This document shows positions 17,446 through 25,258 of a stretch of DNA of 64,000 nucleotides, piece after piece. The first letter of the stretch is position 1; each line of letters begins with the position of its first letter. The notes beneath the pieces were generated by a model that saw only the letters and a list, made by a program, of their open reading frames with translations, was not told where the DNA came from and searched no databases. A program made the position numbers and the translations under genes. Source of the DNA: Myxococcales bacterium (GTDB lineage Bacteria; Myxococcota_A; Bradymonadia; UBA7976; UBA1532); NCBI GenBank assembly GCA_020633465.1, contig JACKDN010000037.1, positions 1-64,000 on the forward strand, in the 5' to 3' direction.

Positions 17446-18405
17446 ATGAGACAGCGTTGGATCGGGCGCGGCGTGATCGTCGGCGTCGGCGTGGGGGCCG
17501 CGGGCTGCGTGGCCGACCCGAAGCCCATCGAAGAGACCGAGGACGCGAGCGCCGACCGCCTGGACGCCGCCCCGGCCCGCGACGACGGCGCGCCGCCGGT
17601 GCGCCCCGACGCCGCCGCGCCCCGCCCCGACGCCGCGCCCCGCCCCGACGCCGCCACCCGCCCCGACGCCGCGTCCCCCGTCCCGGACGCCGCGGCCCCG
17701 CCGGTCGACGCCAGCCCGCCCCTCGGCTGTCCGGCCCCGCGCGCGGGCCACTGGCTGTCCTTCTGCTTCGTCCGCGATCCCCTGGGACCCCTCGATCCGC
17801 CCGATCCCGACGCCGAGCCCGGGCTGCGCTTCGAGGGCACCGTCACCGGCCTGTCCGACGTGCCCCCCGACGGGCTGCCGTGCCGCATCGTCGGCTCGGA
17901 CACACCCCCCTCGCCGGCCGCGAGCCTGTACGTCTCGCTCGAGGACGCCGACGGCGTCCGGTGGACCGTGGGCATCAACCTGGCCGCCGACCTCGGCGCC
18001 CCGGCGCTGCCCATCGCGCCGGGCGACCAGATCAGCGTCACGCTCGTGCACGAGCTGGGCGACTGGGGCGACAGCCGCGGCCAGCTGACCCTGCTGCGCG
18101 ACGATCAGACCCTGGCCTTCCTGGCCCAGGGCGGCTTCTCGCCCGGTCAGCTGTCGGCGCCCGGCCTCAGCTTCCCGGCGAGCCCCGTGCGCTGCGTCGA
18201 GGAGGACGAGATCTGCCGCGTCCACCACCGCGATCTGGCCGTCGAAGCGGACGGCGAGCGGGCCACCCTCGACGCGCCCCGCGTGCCGGTCCGGGTGGGG
18301 CCCTTCGAGGTCACCCGAGGCGACGTGCTGCGCCTCGAGGATCTCGGCGCGTGCAACTTCGGCTACGCCAGCGAGACCGAGGTCGCGGCCTTCCGCGTGG
18401 AGTGA
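17446..18405 (+). CDS. Predicted lipoprotein with PDAA linker
   Basis: 319 residues. The lipobox is GAAGC near residue 21, followed by a linker of repeated RPDAA/PDAA units to about residue 90 (the DNA there is a run of GCCCCGACGCC-like words). The C-terminal domain of about 225 residues is beta-rich, with four Cys (including CVEEDEIC) and no family I know. It lies between two ferritin-like genes on the opposite strand, with 83 bp to the upstream divergent one. Export is well supported; function is unknown. Confidence 0.75.
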   Translation: MRQRWIGRGVIVGVGVGAAGCVADPKPIEETEDASADRLDAAPARDDGAPPVRPDAAAPRPDAAPRPDAATRPDAASPVPDAAAPPVDASPPLGCPAPRAGHWLSFCFVRDPLGPLDPPDPDAEPGLRFEGTVTGLSDVPPDGLPCRIVGSDTPPSPAASLYVSLEDADGVRWTVGINLAADLGAPALPIAPGDQISVTLVHELGDWGDSRGQLTLLRDDQTLAFLAQGGFSPGQLSAPGLSFPASPVRCVEEDEICRVHHRDLAVEADGERATLDAPRVPVRVGPFEVTRGDVLRLEDLGACNFGYASETEVAAFRVE

Positions 18406-18408
18406 GCC

Positions 18409-19116
18409 TCACCCGCCCCACGCCGCGCGCGCGTCGACGCCGCGCTCGGCGAACCAGGGCACGTACTGCCGCTCGAAGGTCGCCGCCAGCACCTCGGCGT
18501 AAGCGGCGGCGTCCATCAGCCCCCAGGCGCGCTCCTCGGCGGTGACGGGCGTGGCGTCGGCGCCGGGGCCGGCGTACAGGCCCCGCAGCTCGGCGAACAT
18601 GGCGGGCAGCGCGGCCTGCACCGCAGCGACCACCGCGTCGGCGTCGGGCGCCGTGTCGAGCAGCCAGTCCAAGAGCGTCCAGCCGAAGTCGCGGTGGCGC
18701 ACCTCGTCGCGCAGCACGCGGTCGAGGGCCTCGCGGGCCGCGGGCGCCGTGCAGTCGCGGCGCAGCGCCGTGAACAGGGGCACCGCGACGGTCTCGCCGA
18801 GGCAGAAGGCGCGCACGCCGACGCGCAGGACGTCGGCCTCGAGGGGCGCGCCGGGCGTGCGGCGCAGGCCGAGCTGGTCGCGGGGGATGGGCGCGGTGAG
18901 GGCGCCGCCGGCGGCCGCCAGGGTCGCGTGGCTCAGCTCGGCGTGGGTCAGCTCGTCCTCGGCGATGCGCAGGCCGTCGCGCACGAGGTCCGGCGACGCG
19001 CCCATCTGGATCAGCCACAGGGTGAGGTGCTGCGTCAGCGCGCAGCTCTGGTACTCGGCGTGGACGCGGGCGGCCCACTCGCCGCGCACGCGGTCGGTGG
19101 CCGGCGGCGCGCTCAC
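18409..19116 (-). CDS. Ferritin-like domain protein (second of pair)
   Basis: 235 residues from a GTG at 19116 that overlaps the stop of the upstream Cys-rich gene (GTGA); the open frame continues to 20064 but the extension is not protein-like. It repeats the ligand order of its paralogue: Glu21 (HAEYQS), Glu55 and His58 (DELTH), Glu108 (LGETV), Glu138 and His141 (DEVRH). Translational coupling to a secreted Cys-rich protein is its most informative feature and suggests that the two act together, though on opposite sides of the membrane. Confidence 0.72.
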   Translation of the reverse strand: MSAPPATDRVRGEWAARVHAEYQSCALTQHLTLWLIQMGASPDLVRDGLRIAEDELTHAELSHATLAAAGGALTAPIPRDQLGLRRTPGAPLEADVLRVGVRAFCLGETVAVPLFTALRRDCTAPAAREALDRVLRDEVRHRDFGWTLLDWLLDTAPDADAVVAAVQAALPAMFAELRGLYAGPGADATPVTAEERAWGLMDAAAYAEVLAATFERQYVPWFAERGVDARAAWGG

Positions 19117-19661
19117 TTCGCGGGCGGGCACTTCACGGGCATCGGCGCCGGCGGGTTGCAGGCGACGTCGGGCGGGCAGCGCACGTCGTACACGGCGACG
19201 CAGGTGCCGTCGTCCCGACGGATGATCCGCGCGTCGGGCGGCGCGTCGGGCAGCTCGGGCTGCTTCGGCGGCGGCGGCGGCGCGAACTTCGGGTCGGGCT
19301 TCGGCGGCTCCGGCTTCGCCTCGGGGCACAGCACCTGCCGCGGCGGCGGCGGGTTGCAGGTCGAGGGCGGCGGCGGGCAGCGGAAGTCGGCGGGGAAGGC
19401 CCAGCAGGTGCCGTCGGCGCGCCTCTCCACCGTCTCGGTCGGCCCGGCGGCCGGCGGGCACTGCACCTGCCGCGGGGGCGGCGGGTTGCAGCGCGCGCCC
19501 GGCGGGCAGCGCGTCTCGTAGAACTGCCAGCAGGTACCATCGGGCCGGACGTCCACCTTCGCCCCGTGGGGTGCTGTGGGCAGCTCGGCGGCGGCGTGGC
19601 CGCCAAAGACGCCGGCGGTGACGACGAACGGGGCGGCGAGTCGGCGGGCGCGTGTCTTCAT
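19113..19661 (-). CDS. Secreted Cys/Pro-rich protein with three repeats
   Basis: 182 residues with an N-terminal signal peptide (hydrophobic run to HAAAE). The mature protein is three copies of a module of about 45 residues: DGTCWQFYETRCPPGARCNP, DGTCWAFPADFRCPPP and DGTCVAVYDVRCPPDVACNP, each with PPPPRQVxCP or PAPMPVKCP after it. A Pro/Lys linker separates modules two and three. Each module has four Cys, consistent with two disulfides or a metal site. I know no named family. The stop overlaps the start of the ferritin-like gene. Confidence 0.75.
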   Translation of the reverse strand: MKTRARRLAAPFVVTAGVFGGHAAAELPTAPHGAKVDVRPDGTCWQFYETRCPPGARCNPPPPRQVQCPPAAGPTETVERRADGTCWAFPADFRCPPPPSTCNPPPPRQVLCPEAKPEPPKPDPKFAPPPPPKQPELPDAPPDARIIRRDDGTCVAVYDVRCPPDVACNPPAPMPVKCPPAK

Positions 19662-19736
19662 GGGTGCACTGTAATCGAGCCACGGCGCCCACGCGACCGG
19701 GTCTGCACACGGGCCGCTGGGGGCGGGTCGGACCGG

Positions 19737-19885
19737 CTGTCAGCTGTCGGCAGCCAGCGGTCAGCCGGGCCCCGTACGCCGCGACCAGCGCGGAACCGCT
19801 CGGCGAGCTCGAGGCGCCAGGCGACCGGGCAGAAGCTCCAATCGCCGCGGCGAAGCTGACCGCTGACCGCTGACGGCTGACAGCC
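19737..19885. repeat. Inverted-repeat element of about 150 bp
   Basis: The stretch 19662-19984 has no gene. Inside it, GGCTGTCAGCTGTCGGCAGC at 19737 and its near complement CTGACCGCTGACGGCTGACA at about 19862 form imperfect arms of roughly 32 bp around about 85 bp. Arms and core (GCGAGCTCG, GCGGCG) share words with the element at 4380-4493. It looks like a short, non-coding, palindrome-ended repeat of the REP or MITE kind. No transposase is nearby. Confidence 0.6.
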
Positions 19886-19984
19886 CGACCGCCCTGGCGG
19901 GGCGTGCGGTCGACCGACGGGTTCGAATCACACCCCGCGCGCCGACGTTTGCGCCCGAGCCCCCGACCGACGTAGCTTCGCCCC

Positions 19985-21853
19985 ATGTCGACCACCCAAC
20001 GGCGCGCCCTCGTGGTGGGGGTGCAGGCGTACCTCGACGCCGGGCTCGCCCCGCGCCCCGGCACCTGCGCGGCCCTGCGCGCCGTGGCCGAGCGCCTGCG
20101 CGCGGGCGGCTATCACGTCGCCCTGCTGGTCGACGACGCCGCGCACGACGCCGAGCGCCCGCTGCTGGCCAACCTGCTCGACCGACTGGGCTGGCTGGCC
20201 GACGGCGCCGACGCGCCGCTGCTGGTGCTGTCGGGCCACCTCGAGGACGGCGCCTTCCTGCCCCGCGACGCCCGGCGCAGCCTGCTGGGGCGCACCGCCC
20301 TGTCGCTGGACGAGCTGGTGGGTCTGCTGCCCGCGACGACCGGCGTCGTGATCGACGGCCCCACCCCGGCCGCGCCCTTCGCGGGCCTGGCCTGGGCCCT
20401 CGGCGCCGGCGCCGCCCCGCCGGTCACCCACGGCACCCGCGGCCCCACCCGCTTCCTGCGCGCCGTTCAGCGCGCCCTGGCCGGCCAGGCGACCCCCGGC
20501 GTCGCCCTCACCGCCGGCGCCCTGTTCGACTTCGTCAGCCGCGAGGCCGACACCGCCGGCTCCCCGCCCCCGTGGCACCACGGCCCGCCCGACCGCGTCG
20601 TGCTCGACTCCACCGCCGGCGACGCCCGCGTCTGCCCGTCCTGCGCCGCCGAGATCGCCGACGCCGCCGCCACCTTCTGCCCGAGCTGCGGCACCCCCCA
20701 GCACGCCGAGCAGCTCTTGGACGACGGCCGCTACCGCCTGCTGCGCACGCTGGGCGAGGGCGGCATGGGACAGGTGTTCCTGGCCGAGGACACCCGCCTG
20801 AAGGTGCGCCGCGCCCTGAAGGTGCTGTCGCTGCCGCCCGGCCTGCCCGCCGAGGAGCAGCGCAGCCTGCAGCAGCGCATGCTGCAGGAGGCCCGCGCCG
20901 CCCAGAAGCTGAGCGACTACTCCCACCACGTCGTGCGCGTCTTCGACGTCGGCCACGCCCGCGAGCGCGACGAGCCCTTCCTGGTGATGGAGCTGCTCGA
21001 GGGCGAGACGCTGACCCAGCGTCTGGCCCGCGGCAAGCTGCCGCTGACCGACGCCCTGGCCCTGGGCCGCACCATCGCCGAGACGCTGGCCGTCGCGCAC
21101 GCCCACGCCATGATCCACCGCGATCTGAAGCCCGACAACGTGATGCTGGTGAAGCGCGGCGACGACCCCGCCTTCGTCAAGCTGCTCGACTTCGGCCTCG
21201 TGAAGATGGAGCAGGCCGAGGTGAAGACGCAGTCGGGCCGCATGATGGGCACGCTGCAGTACATGCCGCCCGAGCAACTTCGCGGCATGCAGGTGGACGC
21301 CCGCGCCGACGTGTTCTCGCTGGGCGCCGTGCTGTACGAGATGCTCAGCGGCCAGCGCGCGAACCCCGGCCGCACCCAGCAGGAGATCTTCGGCGTCCTG
21401 CTCGACCGCGGCGTGAAGCCCCTCGCCGAGCTGTGCCCCCACCTGCCGCCGCGCCTCACCGCCCTGGTCGACCAATGCCTCCGCCTCATCCGCGAGCAGC
21501 GCCCGCCCCACGCGGGCGCCGTGGCCGAGGCGCTGGCGTCCATCCGCCCCTCCGAGCTGGCCTACGAGCCCACCATCGTGCCCAGCGACGCGCCGCCGGC
21601 CGTCGTCGGCCCGACGCCCTCGGTGGGCAGCGGCAGCCTGGCGCACGGCGAGGTGAGCTCGGCGCCCGCCCTGCCCCCGTCCCCCGGACGCCGCCTGGCG
21701 CTGCCGGCCGCGGCCCTGGCCCTGGGCGGCCTGGCCTGGGCCCTGTGGCCGGCGCCCCGCCGCCCGCCGCGCCGGACGCGGCCGTGGCCGTCGCCCGGCC
21801 GGTCGTCCCGGACGCCGCCGTCGCCGAGCGCGCGCGCCGGACGTGGGCCCTGA
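19985..21853 (+). CDS. Ser/Thr protein kinase with pseudo-caspase N-terminus and zinc ribbons
   Basis: 622 residues as read. Residues 1-200 look like a caspase (C14) fold: RRALVVGVQAYLD, paired helices and a strand VLSGHLEDG with the catalytic-type His, but the expected Cys segment reads VVIDGPTP, so a protease is unlikely. Residues 217-240 hold two CPSC zinc-ribbon halves. The kinase domain covers about 250-515: P-loop LGEGGMGQVF, HRDLKPDN (Asp380), DFG (Asp402) and MPPEQL. A membrane helix lies at about 567-588. Coding in this frame fails near 21755, but protein-like sequence resumes in the same frame after 21885, so the stop at 21853 is probably caused by small deletions. It heads a five-gene operon. 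Confidence 0.85.
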   Translation: MSTTQRRALVVGVQAYLDAGLAPRPGTCAALRAVAERLRAGGYHVALLVDDAAHDAERPLLANLLDRLGWLADGADAPLLVLSGHLEDGAFLPRDARRSLLGRTALSLDELVGLLPATTGVVIDGPTPAAPFAGLAWALGAGAAPPVTHGTRGPTRFLRAVQRALAGQATPGVALTAGALFDFVSREADTAGSPPPWHHGPPDRVVLDSTAGDARVCPSCAAEIADAAATFCPSCGTPQHAEQLLDDGRYRLLRTLGEGGMGQVFLAEDTRLKVRRALKVLSLPPGLPAEEQRSLQQRMLQEARAAQKLSDYSHHVVRVFDVGHARERDEPFLVMELLEGETLTQRLARGKLPLTDALALGRTIAETLAVAHAHAMIHRDLKPDNVMLVKRGDDPAFVKLLDFGLVKMEQAEVKTQSGRMMGTLQYMPPEQLRGMQVDARADVFSLGAVLYEMLSGQRANPGRTQQEIFGVLLDRGVKPLAELCPHLPPRLTALVDQCLRLIREQRPPHAGAVAEALASIRPSELAYEPTIVPSDAPPAVVGPTPSVGSGSLAHGEVSSAPALPPSPGRRLALPAAALALGGLAWALWPAPRRPPRRTRPWPSPGRSSRTPPSPSARAGRGP

Positions 21854-22486
21854 GGACGCCGCCGCGCCCCGCCCCTTCGCGCGCCCCCCGACGGCCCGCT
21901 GCCCGCCGCGCTCACCGCCCGGGCCGCCCTCGAAGGCGACCGCCTGGTCTACCGCGGCGCCGACGCCGCCGGCCGCTTCGCCGCGCTGGTGGCCGATCTC
22001 ACCCTGGCCGAGGGCGCACCGCCCGCCGCCGACGCGGCCGCGCGCGACGCCTGGGCCGAGGCGCCCGCCGCCCTGCGCGCCTGGCTCGCCGAGGGCGTCC
22101 CCGTGAGCAACCTCGTCACCCAGGGCGACGCGCTGATGATGCCGCGCGCCGCCGCCCTCGCGCTGCACGGCCACCGCCCGAAGCGCCAGTCGATGGGCGC
22201 GCTCGGCGACGCCTGGACCCACGGCGCCCGCCCGCCCGCGCTGGCCAGCGCGCGCTGCGGCGACGCCGCCGAGGGTGACCGCCTGGTCACGGCCCGGTGG
22301 TCGACGCGCGGTTACGGTGGCGGCCGCTGCGCGGGCCACGAGTGCCCGACGCGGCTGGTACGCGCGCTGCAACACGCCCGCGCCGTCGGGGAATCGATCC
22401 GGTTGACCCTCACCCTCGCCCGGGAGGCAGACGAAGCGCATGCGCCGGTCCGCACAGTGGCTGCTCAGTGTCGGGTGCGTCCTTAG
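21854..22486 (+). pseudogene. C-terminal extracytoplasmic part of the 19985 kinase, cut off by frameshifts
   Basis: After the stop at 21853 the kinase frame becomes protein-like again (DGPLPAALTARAALEGDRLV onwards; GTG at 21989 is the first start) and runs to 22486. Between about 21755 and 21885 the protein-like frame moves twice: PDAAVAVARPVVPDAAVAER is in the next frame, and GPEDAAAPRPFARPP in the third. Each move equals one missing base, and three together restore the frame. One lies at a run of six C (around 21880). The simplest reading is one continuous kinase of about 835 residues with a linker and a C-terminal sensor domain outside the membrane. The last 47 bp overlap the next gene. 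Confidence 0.6.
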
Positions 22487-24017
22487 CACGCCCGCCCTGG
22501 CCGCCCCCGACACCCCCTGCGACGACGTCGCGCTGCCGGCGCCCGTCGAGGCGCTGCGCGCGCGCCTGGCCGGCACCGACAGCCGCGTCGCCTGGGCCAC
22601 CCTGGCCCAGGACGCCGGTCAAGTGGCCGGCACCCTGCCCCCGGGCGAGGCCCGCGCCTGCGCCCACTACCTCGCCGGCTCGGCCCACTTCTTCCTCTCG
22701 GCCGCCCTCGCCGAGCGCCGCCGCCACGCCGCCGACGCCGTGCGCCACCTGGTCGCGGCGCAGGCGATGGCGCCCGACGCCATGGACGCCACGCAGCCGC
22801 GCGCCCGCCTGAGCACGGCCTGGAGCCGGATGGGCAAGGTGGGCGACTGGTTCACCGGCGCGCGCCCCGTGAAGGTCACGCTCGAGGGGGCCGAGCGCGC
22901 GACCGGCGTCGTCCTGCGCCCGCGCGCGCCCGACGGCTGGTCGGAGGCCTGCGGCGCGACGCCCACCTGCCGCGGCGCGGTGCGCATCGCGCTGCCGCCG
23001 CCGGCCGATCGGCCCATCGGCCTGCGCCCCGGCCGTTGGGCGGTCGAGGTCGAGGGCCGCTGCGGCGCGCGGGCCGCCGATCTCGACGTGCCCGACGCCG
23101 GCGGCGTCCTGACGTTGCCGCCCGCCGCCCCGTGCGCGATCACCCTCGAGGCGCGCGACGGCGAGGCGCCGGTGACCGATCTCGCGCTGTGGGCGGACGG
23201 ACGGCCGATCGCGCCCACCGAGCTCACCGCCGCCGCGGGCGCGGTCACCGTGCGCGCGCCCGGCTATCGCCCAGCCAAGGTGACGCTGCCGCCGGCGGGC
23301 GGCACCGTGACCGTGGCGTTGGAGCGCTGCGCGGTCGATCTGCAGGTGCGGACGATCCCGGCCGACGCCACGGTCGAGGGCGGCGGCCCGGCGCCGTGGG
23401 GCGCGCGCGCCATCGCGGCGCGCCGCCCCGATCTCGGGCGGGTGCGCGCGACCGTCGACGTGCCCCGCCCCGCCGACTGCAAGGGCGCCACCCACGAGGC
23501 CGAGCTGGTGCTGCCGCGCCCGGTGACGGTGCAGGCGCGCGATCCCGACGGCGATCCCGTGGTCGTCGCGCGCCTGAAGGTGCAGGGCAAGCCGGTCGAC
23601 GCGCTGGGCTTCAGCCAGCCGCCCGGCGCGTACGGCTTCCAGGCCGAACATCCGCGCTGGGGCATGGCCGTCGGCCGCTTCACCGTCGATCCCTGCCCGC
23701 CGAGCGGCGACTGCCGCCCGACGCCGCTGGTCATCGACTTCCCCGAGCCCAGCGGCGGCGGCGCGCCCACCGGCGCGCTCGTGACGATGGGCGTGGGCGG
23801 GGCGGTCGCGGTGGGCGGCCTGATCGCCGGCGCGACCGCGCTGAGCAGCCAGCGCGCCCTCGACGACTACGAGAACAAGCGCCAGGCGGGCGTCGCGCTG
23901 GACGATCTGGTGACCGAGCGCGACGACCGCGCCGCCGCCGCCGACGCGCTGCTGCTGACCGGCGGCGTCGTGCTGACCGCGGGCCTCGTGTGGTGGTGGC
24001 TGGGAGGGGGCGACTGA
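22440..24017 (+). CDS. Exported PEGA-like protein with C-terminal membrane segments
   Basis: 525 residues. A signal peptide ends STPALAA. The first 140 residues are helical and repeat-like; the middle has several short beta domains with PEGA-like sequence (VTVRAPGYRPAKVTLPPAGG), a fold often found outside the membrane next to bacterial kinases. Near the C-terminus are two hydrophobic segments around residues 450-468 and 502-520 (TGALVTMGVGGAVAVGGLIA and LLTGGVVLTAGLVWWW). The gene overlaps the kinase tail by 47 bp and the next gene by one base of a TGATG. This suggests an envelope partner of the kinase, by context. Confidence 0.72.
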   Translation: MRRSAQWLLSVGCVLSTPALAAPDTPCDDVALPAPVEALRARLAGTDSRVAWATLAQDAGQVAGTLPPGEARACAHYLAGSAHFFLSAALAERRRHAADAVRHLVAAQAMAPDAMDATQPRARLSTAWSRMGKVGDWFTGARPVKVTLEGAERATGVVLRPRAPDGWSEACGATPTCRGAVRIALPPPADRPIGLRPGRWAVEVEGRCGARAADLDVPDAGGVLTLPPAAPCAITLEARDGEAPVTDLALWADGRPIAPTELTAAAGAVTVRAPGYRPAKVTLPPAGGTVTVALERCAVDLQVRTIPADATVEGGGPAPWGARAIAARRPDLGRVRATVDVPRPADCKGATHEAELVLPRPVTVQARDPDGDPVVVARLKVQGKPVDALGFSQPPGAYGFQAEHPRWGMAVGRFTVDPCPPSGDCRPTPLVIDFPEPSGGGAPTGALVTMGVGGAVAVGGLIAGATALSSQRALDDYENKRQAGVALDDLVTERDDRAAAADALLLTGGVVLTAGLVWWWLGGGD

Positions 24018-25258
24018 TGCGCGCGCTGCTGCTGGCGGCCGCGGCGTTGCTGCCCGGCTGCAAGAACCTGCTGGGCGAGGTCGACAAGGTCGAGTGCGAG
24101 ATCGATCGCGACTGCTTCGACGGTGAGATGTGCGACGCCCGCAACCGCTGCGTCGTCGGGGCGCGCGACGCCGAGCCGCCCGCGCGGGACATGGCGCCGG
24201 CGGACGCCGAGCCGCTGATCGACGCCGACGCCGCGCTGCCCGACGCCGCCGCCGACGCGGCGCCCGCCGACGCCGCGCCCGTGGACGCCGGCCCGGACGA
24301 CGCCCCCTACCCCGAGTCGCTGTGCTTCGCCGGCTTCGCCGAGGGCGTGTTCCAGTCGATGAGCCCCGGCCGCACGCACGTGCCGCGCGCCTTCTGCACC
24401 GCGTACGGCGCCGGCTGGACCGAGGAGGACGCCGAGGGCCGCACCGTGCTGCGGGTGCTGCCGGATCCCGGCGGCGAGGCCGTCGAGCTGCCTCCCGGCG
24501 TGCGCGTGGCGGCGCGCGGGCCCCTCGTCGCGGCGCCCGTCGTGCACCCCAACCACGGCTTCGTGAACGTCGCGCGCGTCGACCTGCGCGACGGCAGCGC
24601 CGAGTTCGTCGCGCCCCGGGCGACGCGCCAATCCGAGCCGGTGCTGGGCGAGGACGTCGTCGGCTTCGTCGAGCAGGACGACACCGACAAGGGGGTCGTC
24701 GTGTTCGCCTACGGCGACGGCCGCGCGATTCGCTGCGGCGTCGCCGACCGCGCGCAGTGGGGCCTGGCGCTGGACGACGACGGCGCGGCGTGGTTCGAGC
24801 GCCGCCCGGGCAGCCGCCGCGCGACGCTGGTGTTGTCGCCGGGGCTCGACTGCGCGAACGATCGGCTCGAGCTGGCGGTGCCGGGCACCGTGGCCGCGGA
24901 GGCGCGCGTGCACGTGGCCGACGGGCGGCGCCTGTGGCTCGAGCGCTCCGCCGAGGGCGTGCCCCGCGTGATGGTCGTCGCGCTCGAGACGCTGGGCGCC
25001 GGCGCGCGCCCGGTCGGCGTCGGCGGCGTCGAGGTGAACCCCGTCGACCTGGCCGCCGGCGGCCACTGGCTGGCGATCGTCAGCTACAGCCCGCGGCGTC
25101 ACGTGCTGGATCTGTTCGACCTCGACACCGAGCGCCACGTCGGCGCGCTGAACCGAGGCAACGCCCTGGCCCCCACCATCACCGCGCGCTACGTCGTCTG
25201 GGCCGACCAGCAGATCGACGCGCCCTGGAAGGTGCTGTATGCGCCGCACCGCGACTGA
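24017..25258 (+). CDS. Predicted lipoprotein, beta-propeller-like
   Basis: 413 residues starting inside the TGATG overlap with the previous gene. The lipobox LPGC gives a mature Cys followed by Lys; in Myxococcus a Lys at this position has been linked to release into the extracellular matrix. A short Cys module (CEIDRDCFDGEMCDARNRC) precedes a linker of PDAA/ADAAP repeats to about residue 95. The remaining 310 residues contain strands that recur every 45-50 residues (LGEDVVGFVEQDD, ALDDDGAAWFERR, ADGRRLWLERS, TARYVVWADQQ), which looks like a propeller. The same strand pattern appears in the two following proteins. Confidence 0.72.
   Translation: MRALLLAAAALLPGCKNLLGEVDKVECEIDRDCFDGEMCDARNRCVVGARDAEPPARDMAPADAEPLIDADAALPDAAADAAPADAAPVDAGPDDAPYPESLCFAGFAEGVFQSMSPGRTHVPRAFCTAYGAGWTEEDAEGRTVLRVLPDPGGEAVELPPGVRVAARGPLVAAPVVHPNHGFVNVARVDLRDGSAEFVAPRATRQSEPVLGEDVVGFVEQDDTDKGVVVFAYGDGRAIRCGVADRAQWGLALDDDGAAWFERRPGSRRATLVLSPGLDCANDRLELAVPGTVAAEARVHVADGRRLWLERSAEGVPRVMVVALETLGAGARPVGVGGVEVNPVDLAAGGHWLAIVSYSPRRHVLDLFDLDTERHVGALNRGNALAPTITARYVVWADQQIDAPWKVLYAPHRD

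Noticed and set aside
19918..19945. GGTTCGAATC, a tRNA T-loop-like word
   Set aside because: The flanking 5-bp T stem does not pair and no acceptor or anticodon arm is nearby. The similar word at 38613 fails for the same reason.
19928..22600. An 890-codon minus-strand frame opposite the kinase
   Set aside because: The kinase motifs on the plus strand are unambiguous and the minus frame has no recognisable domain.
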